A stretch of DNA of 64,000 bases from Euryodendron excelsum. Lineage: Eukaryota; Streptophyta; Magnoliopsida; Ericales; Pentaphylacaceae. The stretch spans positions 14,049,501 through 14,113,500 of the forward strand of contig CM065392.1 of NCBI GenBank assembly GCA_033060915.1, read 5' to 3'. How positions within the stretch are numbered: the stretch's first letter is position 1; each line of letters starts with the position of its first letter. Below the pieces are notes generated by a model. The model saw nothing but the letters and a program-made list of their open reading frames with translations, was not told where the DNA came from and made no database searches. Both the position numbers and the translations under genes were made by a program. This document shows, piece by piece, positions 9,285 through 20,538 of the stretch.

Positions 9285-10196
9285 AGAAACCAACACCACC
9301 CTACAGGTAGCTCTCTGAGACTGGGCAGTCTCAGGGACCAACACTGCACAAGTAGTTCTCCGAGACCGGGCGGTCTTGGGAACCAACACCCAAGTTAACA
9401 CCGATGCCTGTTAGCCCGACTTGGTGAAAAATGACCAAACTTGCGCCTTAGGCCTCCAGGCATGTTTTTAGAAAGTTCAAAATCTCTCAAAACGATAAGT
9501 CCACCTTTCCAAAGTGTTACGGAGCAGTTGGACGTACTTAACATGCCATTTTGTCCAATTTCGGTCTCGTTTCGGCTAACACCAGTTAAAGTAACCATTT
9601 TTCCCCTGAACACCCCCAGCATCACACAAATCCCACCAAACAGTGAAAGACTCTCCCGGGATCAATCCTGAATGACCCGGCACGCTTAACATAACACTCT
9701 AATCCATTCTTAACCATTTTCAATGGAACCTGGCCAAAATAGAAACCAACACCACCCTACTGGTTGCTCTCTGAGACTGGGCAGTCTCAGGGACCAACAC
9801 CGCATAGGTAGTTCTCCAAGACTGGGTGGTCTCAGGAACCAACACCTAGGTCAACACCAGCGCATACTATCCCGACTCGGTGAAAAATGACCTAACCTGC
9901 CCCTTGGGCCTCCAGGCACGTTTTAAGAAAGTTCAAAATCTCTCAAAATGGTAAGTCCACCTTTCCAAAGTGTTACGGAGCAACTGGACGTACTCAGCAC
10001 GCTATTTTGTCCAATTCTGGTCTCGTTTTGGCTAACTTCAGTCAAAATGATCGTTTTATCCCTGAACACTCCCAACATTGCACAAATTCCACCGAACAGT
10101 GAAAGACTCTCCCGGGATCAGTCCTGAATGACCCGACATGCTTAACATAACACTTCGATCCATTCCTAACCATTTTCAACCGAACCCGACCAAAAT
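9285..10196. repeat. Tandem duplication, two 456-base units, in LTR-A U3
   Basis: Unit 1 is 9285-9740 and unit 2 is 9741-10196. Both start agaaaccaacaccaccctac and run through the same landmarks: gagactgggcagtctcaggg, gtgaaaaatgacc, agttcaaaatctctcaaaa, agtgaaagactctcccggga, and an end near accaaaatg. The units differ at scattered positions, so the duplication is not recent. It lengthens this LTR relative to the other copies. Confidence 0.85.
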
Positions 10197-11183
10197 GACC
10201 ATTTTGCCCCTGACAACACGAACGTGCCCCGAAGCAACACCGCTCTTAGAATATTGAACGACAATTCTTGTCATACACCCCGGTTTAACCTAAAGAGGAT
10301 GTTACGACACTAAACACTCCCGACTCAATAAAAGTTTCCTAGAGTGTCTCGTAGACGCTCCACCAAAAATGTCTTTCCTCCCAATTCCCTAGTTATAACG
10401 CACCGTCAAATGACTTGAAAAATGCGTAAATCAGGAAATTCCCAAAAGCTTGTTCATAGGTCTAATGCATAAATTAGGAAATTCTCAAAAGCTCATTCAT
10501 AGGTCTTTCCATCGACACAGCTCGATCGAATAGATCGCTTCCCGAAATCCCTCATCACGTGGCTTGAAAATTGCCACTTTCAACAACGCCTGAGACGCTC
10601 CTCCAAGATTGACTTTTTTCCCGATTCCCTGATTATAATGCACCGTCAAACGACTTGAGAAATGCGTAAATTAGAGAATTTTCAAAAGCATTTCCAGAGT
10701 ACTTTCTATCGGTATGGTCCGATCGGGGAGATCGCTTCCCGAAGGCCTCGATCATGCGGCACAAAAATAGCTACTCTTAAACCCCTGCGAAGCGTATCAC
10801 AAATGCTTTGCAGAGATGCGATTTCATGCACACTTCTCGAGATGATATCTCGAACACTATTCAAACTTTTTGAAAACTTGAAAGTTCACAAGAAACTCTA
10901 GGAGAACACCGTAGACGTAACCAATTCCTCTGAAACCTTCCCGATTGGCTCAATTATCGAGGCAAAGTTTAAACGAACACTCCCAGTGGTAGAGCGTTTG
11001 CTTCATGTGCTTAGATTTTTATTAGATCGACCAAACTTCGATTAACCATTAAGATTAAGCCAGTACATTGGGTGCCACGTGGCATTCTGATAATGGAACA
11101 ATACTAGCGCATGTGCTACATGTGCCAGGGGAAATTTTGCCCAGGCGCATGTACCACATGAGTCAGGCCTCTCCAAAATTGCC

Positions 11184-11191
11184 TATAAATA
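11184..11191 (+). promoter_or_regulatory. TATA box of LTR-A
   Basis: TATAAATA lies in the context gcctataaatacatacctcc. Imperfect palindromic motifs of the gcgcatgtgctacatgtgcc kind precede it at about 11110-11150. It matches the position and context of the TATA boxes in LTR-B and LTR-D and sets the sense strand of the LTR family. Confidence 0.75.
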
Positions 11192-12604
11192 CATACCTCC
11201 CCCTTTGCATATTTCATAATCAAAATTGATAGCGAAGCTCTGCAAAAACCGCTCCAAAATCTCGAATTCCTATATATCTCTCATACTTTAATCACTTAAG
11301 GTAGATTCCACCTCCCCCTAACCACACTTCACCTACATTGCCTCCCATGTCATAGAATACCTCATTCCAGCCCCTCAAGCACACTTAAAGCCATCCTAGC
11401 TCTAGTCAAAACATTCATAGAAGATTGCAAGTGTATTGAAGGCAAAATGTGGTATTTCTTTTATGTTTTTGTCTCCACCACTCCTCTCTTCTCCCTCATA
11501 GCCTACTTAGACTATTCTTTATTTTAATCCCCAACGTCTACCCCCCTTTCTTGTATGCTTGAAGCAAGAGGGCTTTTAGTTCATGCCTAGAGGAAAGTTA
11601 GTAAGAGCCACAATTTAGGGGGATCTCTCACTAGCCTACTTTAAGATGGTATGACCTTGGAGTTCCTTGATTATGTGGTGTAGCCAAAAGCTTTGTATGA
11701 ATACATGACCCCTTTTGCATATAGTTATATAGTTCATGTTTTGCATGCTTGCCTTTGTCTGTATGTTTATAACCATATTGATCAAGTCTTCACTGTCCTC
11801 ATTTCTATGTCATCTTCAAGCCTCTTATTCAAATGTTCTCTTAAAAGTGGTTTAAGAGTTGGCCCCTTGAAGTTTAAAATAAGACTCTAAGAAATTATTC
11901 CTTAAGAAACCTCTCCATTAACTGCTAACTCACATTTTTGCATTTTTGCATTCTAACTTGCATAAAAATGGTTTTCAAACTCTCTAACTCCCAAGGTTTC
12001 TATCTTCTTAAGTTTGGTGGTTGGAATGGCCCCGTGGAGCCCTCTCTTGAGTGGTCTCCCTTTTATATTGGCTATAGGAGCCCTAAATTGTTAGGATGGT
12101 TCCCTTATCTTTTTATTCTTATGTAAAAATGATTTTCAATCTCTTTGATCCCTAAGGTTGTTATTCTTTCAAGTTTAGTAGTTGGAATGGCCCCACAAAT
12201 TCCTCTCTTGAGTGGACTCCTTTTACATTGGCCATATGAACCTTAACTTGTTTGAATAATTTTCTTTGGAAAACAGTTTTCAAAATCTTCTTCTAAAATA
12301 TGGTTTTCAAAAGTTCATTCTCTCCATCTTTGCATTAAAAATGATTTTTTAAAAGTTTTCATTATTGTGTTGATTTTTTAAATTCCTACTCTTTTCATGA
12401 TAAAGGTTATAATGGTCCCAAGAAAATCTTCTTCGGAATGGGTTTCAAACACTGACCATATAAACCATATTCTTGGCTAGAGTCAAAATTTTTATGGAAA
12501 TGATCTTCAAAAGGGTTGTCTACCAAAAGTCCCTTGCATAACATGATTTGTTTTCTAAAACTCTTTTAAAAAATTCATAAAATCACTTTTCAAAACCATC
12601 TTCC

Positions 12605-12914
12605 AATCCAATCCTAGGTTAATCTTACCCAAGTTAGTTAACCCTAGGTTAACCCAACCTTAGCTAGTTAACCCTAGGTCACCTTAGCCCTAGGTTAACC
12701 AAACCCTAGTTGATTAACCCTAGGTCACCTTAATCCTAGGTTAACCAAACCTTAGTTGATTAACCCTAGTCCAACTTAACCCTAGTTGTCCATACCCTAG
12801 GTTAACCCGACCTTAGTTAGTTAACCGTAGGCCACCTTAACCCTAGGTCAACCTAACCCAAGTTAGTTAACCATATGTTCCCCCTAACCTTAGGCCAACC
12901 CAACCTAGGTTAGT
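12605..12914. repeat. TTAACCCTAGG-type minisatellite in LTR-A
   Basis: Roughly 30-base units built from ttaaccctaggt, alternating with caccttaaccctaggt and aaccaaaccctagttgat, are repeated about ten times. LTR-B inserted just at its right end (12920). The sequence resembles the plant telomere heptamer only loosely and I do not call it telomeric. Confidence 0.75.
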
Positions 12915-14475
12915 GTACTTGTAAGCACCCCATTTTTAACCGCTTTGCAGTCTACAGTCCGTCCAGACTTGTATTCAAGTCAATGTGGACATATTTTGAG
13001 TCAAATCAACTTTCCAAGTCTAATCCTGTCAATCAAACTGCTTCGTGGGCCCGCCGGGCCCGAATAGAGGCAAAATGACCAAAATGCCCTTGGGGGTAAT
13101 GTTCGGTCCAATTCCAATAGGCACATCTTTCCGAAGACGATAAGTCTCCTTTCCAATTCCATTTCTAATTCCAATTCCAATTCTAATTCCAATTAAATTC
13201 GGCATACCTTTCGAGAAAGTTGATTCCTCAAGGTGGTAGGACCCTCCAATTCGGCACGTTTCTGAGTGAACTCTTTGGAACAGTAAGTCCCTTCAAACCC
13301 GTCGATCGGGACGAGACCCCAAGTCCCCTAGATGGTAGAACGGTCCACCTTTGGCGCCTGCTAGCCCGCCAATGCAAAAATGTCTGTTTTGGCACACCTT
13401 TGGAGAAAGTTGATTCCTCAAGCGTTAAGTCCATTTAGTAGCATCCCGAGATCAGGCAGTCTCGGGAATGATCGCAAACGGTCAGAGTAGCGGAAGTACT
13501 TGCAAACATCGCAACCGTTAGAGTAGCGAAAGTACTCGTAAACAAGTCGATATAGGAAATTGCCAACAAACCTTGTACCACGGGACTGCCGTCAGAGTGG
13601 CAGAAACACTCAAAACCCAGGTCAACACCAGTGCCTGCTAGCCCACTTCGATGAAAAATAACCAAACGGCCCCTAGGGCCATTTCTGTCACGTTTCTTGA
13701 GAAAGTACCTAAGTCCTCAGAACGGCAAGTCCACCCTTCCAAGATTGTCTTAGAGATGATATGGCATGATTAGGTGCCTTCTAGCCAGTTTCAGGCCAAT
13801 TCCGAGACTTTCCAATCAAGATGACCATTTTGCTCCTAGGCATCCAAACGCCCCAGGGACCACACCGGCTCTGGGTAACAAATCGGTAATCTCCCGAGAA
13901 TGATTTTTATAGCATTCTTAACCTTTCATGATTTCTTCGGATCATTCCGAGTCAATTCCGGCAAATCCGGTGCAAAATGACCGTTTTGCCCCTGGTGGGC
14001 CGGTCGCCTTTTCCAACCACACCGACTCTGGGTATCAAACTGGTAACCTTTGGGAACATTCTAAATAATGTCTCCAAATTTCGAGTCTTCTTTCGGGACA
14101 TTCTAAGTCCGTCCCGGCAGCTTTTCAGCCCAATTGACTGTTTTGCCCTTAATGGCCCGTCAACCCTTCCGATAATTCTTGTTATCCTTTTTTAAGTCAA
14201 ATACCTTCGGGACCCTATTTTGAGGGTTCTTGTCCCTTTTTGGCTTTTAGGGCCATTCCCGGTCCCTTAAATCCGTCCTGGACCTTTTGGAGCCACTCCT
14301 AGTGAAGCCAGGCTAAAAATTGCATGGTAATCACTAGGACAAGCGCCCAAATCTTCTGAAGATACGTTGCTTGCCGACCTTAAAACTTTCCTAAGTGGTT
14401 GGTGCTACTCCTAGTGGTGCCAGAAGGTTTTTTGGCCTGGCGCCACTACAATAGGCGCTAGGTCATTCCTCTCTC

Positions 14476-14483
14476 TATAAATA
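14476..14483 (+). promoter_or_regulatory. TATA box of LTR-B
   Basis: TATAAATA lies in ctctctataaatacagagtc. The cluster of CACTA/TAGTG palindromes ends about 30 bases upstream. The transcript would begin near the aaaagaggtcctcaaactca stretch; the C-rich tract at 14849 is about 370 bases downstream. Confidence 0.75.
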
Positions 14484-14848
14484 CAGAGTCTCCTCCACTG
14501 TAAAAGAGGTCCTCAAACTCAATCTAAAAACCCTACTTTTTGATTCACAGAGCTCGTAGCCTTTCTAAGCCCTAGTCTCCTATAGGTTTTCCAAACCCTA
14601 GCCACCATACACCAAACCCTAGCCTCCTATACACTCATACACACTCTCGTACACTCATACACTAGCCTCCAAAGCCTCTATTGAAGACTTGAAGTGCTGC
14701 ACCCCGAAGCTCTTGAAGATCAAGACAAGTTCCCGAAGATCAAGACAAAGGCTGAAGTGAAAACCGAAGCAAAACAAGAAAAACAAAGCGTGCAAAACAA
14801 AGCAAAATAAAGAAAACACAAGGTAGGCTCTCTATTTAAGTTTACGCA

Positions 14849-14869
14849 TCCCCCCCCCCCCCCCCCCTT
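14849..14869. repeat. Poly(C) run in LTR-B
   Basis: A run of about 19-20 C residues is followed by a T/C-rich stretch. The same site in other copies is a shorter G run on the opposite strand (about 36080 and 53418), so this is local slippage at a conserved position in the LTR. Confidence 0.8.
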
Positions 14870-17284
14870 TTCTCTCTTCTCTCTCTGAACCCACTTGGGT
14901 TTTCTTCTATTTTAATCCCCATCTTCTTCCCTATCTTTCTTGCATGCTTGAAACAAGGGATTTCCCAGTCCATGTGTATGATTAGGCTATTGAAAGGTCA
15001 CCGTGTCGGGGGCTTTCTTTTAGTCTAACTAGAGATCACGTGGGTTTGGCCCCCTTGATTATGTGGTGAAGCCTTAACCTTATATGTTCACGACTCCAAC
15101 TTGCATTGTGCATATCATGATCTTGCATTCTTTCAAAATTCATTTTCAAACTCTTTTTCAAAACTTACATTAACATCGTTTTCAAAATTGCATCAAAATC
15201 TTCGTTTTCAAAACTTGTTTTTAAAATCACAATCCTAGGGTGATTTTAGCCTTTTCATGGTTAGGGTTGCTTTAGAAAAGTGTTACATTTAAAGTGACCA
15301 ATATGGTCCATATTTGCAAAATCCTTGTTGTTTTCAAAATTGCTGTCTAAAAGTGGTTATAATCTTTTTATGATTAGAATCGCTTTAGGAAAGTGAGATA
15401 TTTTATATACTTTCTAAAAAATCTCTCTTCAAAAATCTCCTCCTAAAAATCTCTTTTCCAACATGCTTTCTAGAAACTCTCTTTAAATTCCTTTCCAAAA
15501 TTGTTTTCAAAAACTCCCTCCAAAAATCTATTTTTCAAAACTTCTTTTTAAATTCCTTTCCTAAAGACGCTCTCCTCAAAATTCACTTTCTAAAAATGCT
15601 CCCTAAATTTTTTTCTTAAATACTCTTTCCAACAATCTCCTTCCAAAAACTCTCTTCAAAATTCACTTTCCAAAAACTTTTTTCTAGGATTTCTTTCCAA
15701 AAATCTTCCTTTCTTAGAAAACTCTTTCCAAAAATCTCTTTTCTTAGAGACCAAGTCAAACCCTAGAACCCACAATTAGAAAACCCTAATTTCCTTTCTC
15801 AAAAGCATGATTTTCAATCTTGCCTTAAAACCTAGGTTTCCAAAATCTCTTTTTTAACATCTAAACCATAAGTTTCCAAAACCCTTTTTCTACGTCAAAA
15901 CTATAGTCTTCCAAATGTAGGGTTTCTAAACATTACCTTTCCAAATCTTAACGTTCCAAATCTAAATCTTCAAATCTTTCTTAAACTCAAACATTTCCTA
16001 ATTTCAAGAATTTCTAAAACTTAAATCTTCAAATCTTTCCAAAATTTTAAACTTTCATAAACTTCAAATCTTTCTAAATCTAAAACTTTCTAAACTCAAA
16101 ACTTTCTTATTTCAAAATCTTTTCCAATTTCAAAACCTTTCTTAAAATGAAACCTTTCCTATTTCAAAACCTTTCTTAAAATGAAACTTTCTTAATCCAA
16201 AACTTTCCTAAGTTGAAACTTTCCTAGTTCGAAATCTTTTCTAAACCAAAACTTTCTTAAAATGAAAATTTCCTAAAATGGAACTTTCCTAATTCAAACC
16301 TTTCCTAAATCCAATCTTTCCCTAATCTTTCAAGTCCAATATTCGAGTCTAAGCTTCCTTAAACCTCAAGTCGTTCCTAAATCTTATCTATCCTAAGTCT
16401 AGGTTTCCTAAACCTCAATCTTTCCAAAATAAGTCCAAATCTTTGCTCCAAGTTCTATCTTTCCAAATCAAAGTCCAATCTTTCTAATTTCAAATTCCAA
16501 TTTCCAATATTTTATTCTAAGTTCAAATCAAATCCTTCTTCAAATCAAAATCTCTTTTTCCAATCAAACCTTTTATTTTCTATCGAACTCTTGTCCGAAC
16601 TAAGATTGACCTGATTCCTCAAAAAGGATACTTAGGCAACCCTCATGGGTGCGGTCACAATCTTTTTCAAGCTTCTATTTCCATACCTTCTTTCCAATTT
16701 CCAATTCTATGTTCTATTTCCAACTTCTAATTCCATAATCTATTTCAAGTTTCTAATTCCATAATCTATTTTTCTAATTCTAAATTTCTATTTTCAATTT
16801 CTAAAACTCTCTAATTTTAAATCTATCTTTTCAAATTTCTTTTTCAATCAAATCAATTTCTTTTCAAATTCCTTTCCAAATCTATTTTCCAACTCTCTCT
16901 CTTACAATTGCATATCATGCATCATTCTTTTCAAAATTATTTTCTGAAGTGAATAGGATTGGATATTTATTAGTTGAAGACTCTCATAGGTGAATCTAGG
17001 ATGAATAGATATGAAGGTACATCAAGGGCGGGGTACGGTGATGGCTTAGTGGGTCTTCCCTACACGTAACCAACCTTCGAACCTAGGATCACTGTTTTCA
17101 AAGACGAAAACGGAGTTATTTTGAAAAAAGGGCTTAACTGTTTTCCAAAAGTTTCTAAATAACCTGTTTTCTTAAAAACCTTCTCTTGAGGAGATATTTT
17201 CAAAATCATTTTTCGAAAACCTTAGTGTAGTCTTCGGATTATGCTTAGGTTTTAGGTGACCTAACTCACCTTAATCAAGTTAGG

Positions 17285-17294
17285 TGGCGACTCC
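17285..17294 (+). promoter_or_regulatory. tRNA-Arg primer-site-like motif inside LTR-B
   Basis: TGGCGACTCC matches the core of a primer site complementary to the 3' end of plant tRNA-Arg(ACG). It lies about 130 bases before the LTR end, not after it. The same position is conserved in other copies: 33697-33706, 44320-44329, 50707, 63263-63272 (minus strand) and degenerate versions at 369, 18633, 27688 and 29678. It may be a captured primer site; this is inference. Confidence 0.5.
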
Positions 17295-18789
17295 AAACTT
17301 TTTCCAAAAGCCCTTTATTCAAATTAATTTTCAATTCAAACAAGAGAGTTCTAACAAGAGAGTACAGTATTTTTTTTGCTTGTGTGTGTATTCCTCGAGT
17401 GTAAAAAATCTGAGCGCGAAAAATCTGGGTTCCAGCTCATTGACCCCTTTTAAATGATCTTTCAATTTAAAACTATTCTCATAAACCATTTTTCCAAAAC
17501 GTCCTACTCTCTTGAGATTTAAAAAACTAACTCCATAACCTTTTCAAATACTCCTATGCTCTACCTTTAAATTATTTCCAAAAATATTTTCAAGAACTCA
17601 CAACCCTAAGGTGTCCTTACCTCTTTTTTGGTTAGGGATTCCAAGTGAGGGTGATACATTAAGTTCAACCTTCAAGGTTGTCCATATTAGAGTTCCAAAG
17701 TTCTAGGTGTTTTCAAAGACCACTTTCATAAACCTTTCAAAGACCAATTTATTAAAGCACTTCAAAACCCTACCTCCAAGGTTTTCAAAACAACAATTCA
17801 AAAAATTTTCAAAACTCTCTTGAGTTATCTCAAAGCATTTCCAAAATTCCCTTGAGTTATTCCGAAAACATTTCAAAACACTTCAAAACACCGTTCGAGA
17901 GTTTCAAAGTTCTATTTTAAAACACTCCAACATTCGATTCCAAATCAAAATTCTCAAGTTCTCTTTTTCTAAAGACCGCAAAGTATCCTCGAACTTTTTC
18001 AAAGACCTCAAAGTGTCTTTAAAACTTTCTAAAGGCCCTAATACGCCTATTTTTCCTCGGGCTCTTGCCCGAACTACGAATGACCTGATTCTCGCCAAAT
18101 GAGATACGTAGGCAACTTAAAATATTATGATCATAACTTCTATTTCAACCCCAATCCCCTTTCCAAAAATTTCTATCAATTCAAAGTTTCTATTTCAAAC
18201 TCCTTCAAAACTCCCATGTTTTCGAACTTCTTTCAAAACTTGCACATGCATCATTCATCCAAAAACTGAGGACTAAACCCCATTTTCAAATCTCTAAAGT
18301 GGATATTAAGTGGACAATGGTAACCGGTTATTCTAGTGAGTAAACGAAGGGTGATTAGACATATAGGTACTGAAAGGGCAGGGTAGGGTAATGATTTTAG
18401 GATATCTTCCCTACAGGTAACCAACCCCTAGACCATAGATTTCTATTTTCGAATGACTAAAATGGAGTTTCTTTAAAAAAGGGCTAAAAATTTTCTAAAG
18501 GTTGCCAAACGACATATTTTCTCAAAAACCCTCTCTCAAGGGAGTTTTTCAAAACCTTTATAAAAAACCCTAAGTTTAATTTTCGGATTAACACTTAGTT
18601 TTAGGTAACCTAACTCACCTTAATCAAGTTAGGTGGTAACTCCTATTTTTCTAAAAAGCCCTTAATCGAACCTATTTCAAGTTTAAATCTAGTCGCACTT
18701 GTCCTTCTAGGAGGATGAGTTCTAATGACAGAGTTCTGTGGTTTTTCCCGACCCCAAAAGGACTTGGTCCAAAAAATTGGGGCACGACA

Positions 18790-18939
18790 TTCGGCTTCAA
18801 GAGAATGAGCTTCCTAGATGCTTATTATGGGTATCACCAAATCTCACTCCATGAAGATGACCAAGAGAAGATCGCCTTCATTGCTCCAAGGGGTATCTTT
18901 TGTTACAAGGTAATGCCCTTTGAACTTAAGAATGCCAGG

Positions 18940-18941
<2 letters not shown>
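18790..18941 (+). pseudogene. Element P reverse transcriptase, middle part
   Basis: After LTR-A the RT frame resumes with MSFLDAYYGYHQISLHEDDQ, then IAFIAPRGIFCYKVMPFELK. This is the part of the palm just before the YxDD motif. It stops at about 18941, where LTR-C starts in a GA microsatellite. The YxDD motif, thumb and RT-RNase H connection are missing, probably 250-300 residues, so the deletion removed the active site. Confidence 0.85.

Positions 18942-18942
<1 letters not shown>

Positions 18943-18977
<35 letters not shown>
18943..18977. repeat. (GA)n microsatellite at the LTR-C breakpoint
   Basis: About 17 GA units lie exactly where LTR-C is truncated and the RT coding region ends. The tract belongs to the LTR, since LTR-D has the matching CT tract just downstream of its TATA box, and it probably mediated the deletion that removed U5 and part of RT. 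Confidence 0.85.
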
Positions 18978-18979
<2 letters not shown>

Positions 18980-19055
18980 CCAAGATCTGTCTGGAATAGA
19001 GGGAGATAGTTTATGAATAAATTTTTTGACCTAAAACAATGAGGGGGGAGGTCTG

Positions 19056-19063
19056 TATTTATA
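19056..19063 (-). promoter_or_regulatory. TATA box of LTR-C
   Basis: TATTTATA on the plus strand is TATAAATA on the LTR sense strand, in ggtctgtatttatagtacaa. It is preceded on the sense strand by the palindrome cluster at 19085-19410. Confidence 0.7.
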
Positions 19064-19084
19064 GTACAAAAGTAGGGGGGGTGT

Positions 19085-19410
19085 GCGCCACTCCTAGTGG
19101 AGCATGCCTTGATATTGGTCGTGCGCCACTAATAGTAGCGCTAGGGGTATTTAATGAGGGCTTGAAAAAAGGTTAGATATGGGGCTGGTCGATTCATAAC
19201 TAATTCTGGAGGTTATACGCCACTATTAGTGGCACAAGGCAAAAGCCAAACTACGTGCCACTAAAAGTGGCCCAGGTTTATTGATGGGGGCTAAAAATGG
19301 GGGTTGATCAGAAGGCTGATTGATTTGTAATTGTCTATGACAGCTAGTGTGCGCTTCTAGAAGTGGCTTAAGGCTAAAAATTGGTTATGCTCCACTCAGA
19401 GTGGAGAACG
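19085..19410 (-). promoter_or_regulatory. Palindromic CACTA/TAGTG motif cluster, LTR-C
   Basis: Six imperfect palindromes of the form gcgccactannagtggcgc lie upstream of the TATA box: about 19085-19104, 19123-19141, 19216-19236, 19254-19274, 19346-19368 and 19388-19406. Spacing is irregular, about 40-90 bases. They look like repeated protein-binding sites or small hairpins in the LTR promoter. Confidence 0.65.
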
Positions 19411-20538
19411 AAAGTTCTTGCTTGAAAAAAGAAAGTGTCAGATGGCGGGACCTAGCCAGAAATGGAAGGGGACATTCTAGAAAGTGTCCTAGAGGTTGCC
19501 AGTTTGATTCCTAGAGCCGATATGGTTGAAGAGAGTGAAAGGATCGAGGCCACCTCATCCTGAGAATTCTAGGGTTGACCAAGATTAACTAGGGTTGATC
19601 GAGTTAACCAGATATGACTGGAGTTAATTGGGTTAACCAGAGTTAACTGGGGTTGATTAGAGTTGTCGGTTTGATACCCAGAGCCGGTGTGGTCTCCTGG
19701 GGCATTTGGATGCCTTGGGGTAAAATGATCATTTTGACTAAGGAACCTCCGGGAAAGGACCGGGGTTGACTGGATGGCACTAGACATGCCAGACCGTCTA
19801 AGGACGGCCATGGAAAGTGGTCTTACTATTTTGATGACTTGGTACTTTCTTGAAGAACATGTTGGGCCTGCTGAGGGCAAAATGGTCACTTTTCACCAGG
19901 ACGAGCTAGCAAGCGTTGGTGTTGACCGGTCTGGATTTGGTTTGGACTTCTATTTGAGGGATTGGTACTTTCTCAGTGGATAGGCTTGAAAGGGTCTTAC
20001 TGCCTTGAGGGATAAAATTTCTCGAAGGTCGTGCCAGATTGGGACGGTTTTCCATTCTGGAGGGGTTTGTGCTTTCTCAAAGAACATGCCGAATTAGCGA
20101 ACATTCTACATTAGCGGGCTAGCAGGAGCCAGAAGTGAACCGCTCTTCCATTTCAGGGACTTAGGTACTTTTTGGAGATGAGTGTAAAAGGGGCTTTAGT
20201 GATCCGGGAAATAAAGTTTCTCAGTGATCGTGTCGTAATAGATTGAATGATTTGCCAATGAGGGATCAACTTTCTCGAATGATGGGATAATTGGATTTGA
20301 CTTTGAATTTGAATTGATTTATCATCTTATGGAAGACATACCGGGCTGGATTGGACTGTCTAATGCAATAGGGGCATGTTGGTCATTTTGCCTCTAATAG
20401 GCCCAGCAGGCCCACGAAGCAGCTGTTTGATTGGACTGGATCTGGGAAGCCAGTTTGGGCTTGAGTCTGCTTGTATTGGCTTGGAGATGCTTCCGATCGG
20501 GGCAGAGATCGCCGAGTGGCCAAAATGGAGTGCTAACA

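Larger units (their letters stand above)
12920..17421 (+). mobile_element. LTR-B, giant LTR nested in LTR-A
   Basis: It starts TGTAAGCACCCCATTTTT and ends near ctgagcgcgaaaa, a decayed form of the family end GGGCGCGACA; length is about 4.5 kb. To its right the sequence returns to the middle of the U5 of LTR-A, with its own copy of the conserved block and its own end at 18789, which is why I read it as nested. U3 carries GAGAC/GTCTC palindromes (about 13440-13470) and palindromic CACTA/TAGTG motifs (14290-14460), followed by a TATA box at 14476. A C-rich run, T/C-rich arrays and the conserved block (about 16560-16670) follow. No clear target duplication is seen (gtact on the left has no match on the right). 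Confidence 0.8.
8876..18789 (+). mobile_element. LTR-A, giant solo LTR inserted in RT (contains LTR-B)
   Basis: It begins TGTAAGCACC inside the RT frame and ends ggggcacgaca at 18789. Without LTR-B (12920-17421) it is about 5.4 kb. Flanks gctgg (8871-8875) and ttcgg (18790-18794) form a degenerate 5-base target duplication (3 of 5 matches). Removing the LTR and one flank copy leaves the RT reading frame unbroken. Landmarks in order are the palindrome-core minisatellite, a 456-base tandem duplication, a TATA box at 11184, T/C-rich arrays, a TTAACCCTAGG array, and after LTR-B the conserved block at 18057-18120. No internal retrotransposon sequence is attached, so it is a solo LTR. Confidence 0.85.
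18942..20538 (-). mobile_element. LTR-C, truncated giant LTR in pol of element P
   Basis: This minus-strand LTR ends with aaatggagtgctaaca at 20538, the complement of its start. Only U3 and the start of R are left: it begins in the (GA)n tract at 18943-18977, which corresponds to the (CT)n tract of LTR-D at 25577-25609. U5 is missing. Its U3 start (TGTTAGCACTCCATTTTGGC on the minus strand) is closest to LTR-D, so C and D are one subfamily. It carries six CACTA/TAGTG palindromes and a TATA box at 19056-19063. Confidence 0.8.

Noticed and set aside
12605..12914. Possible interstitial telomere repeat
   Set aside because: Units are about 30 bases and built on TTAACCCTAGG, not the plant heptamer TTTAGGG/CCCTAAA in register.
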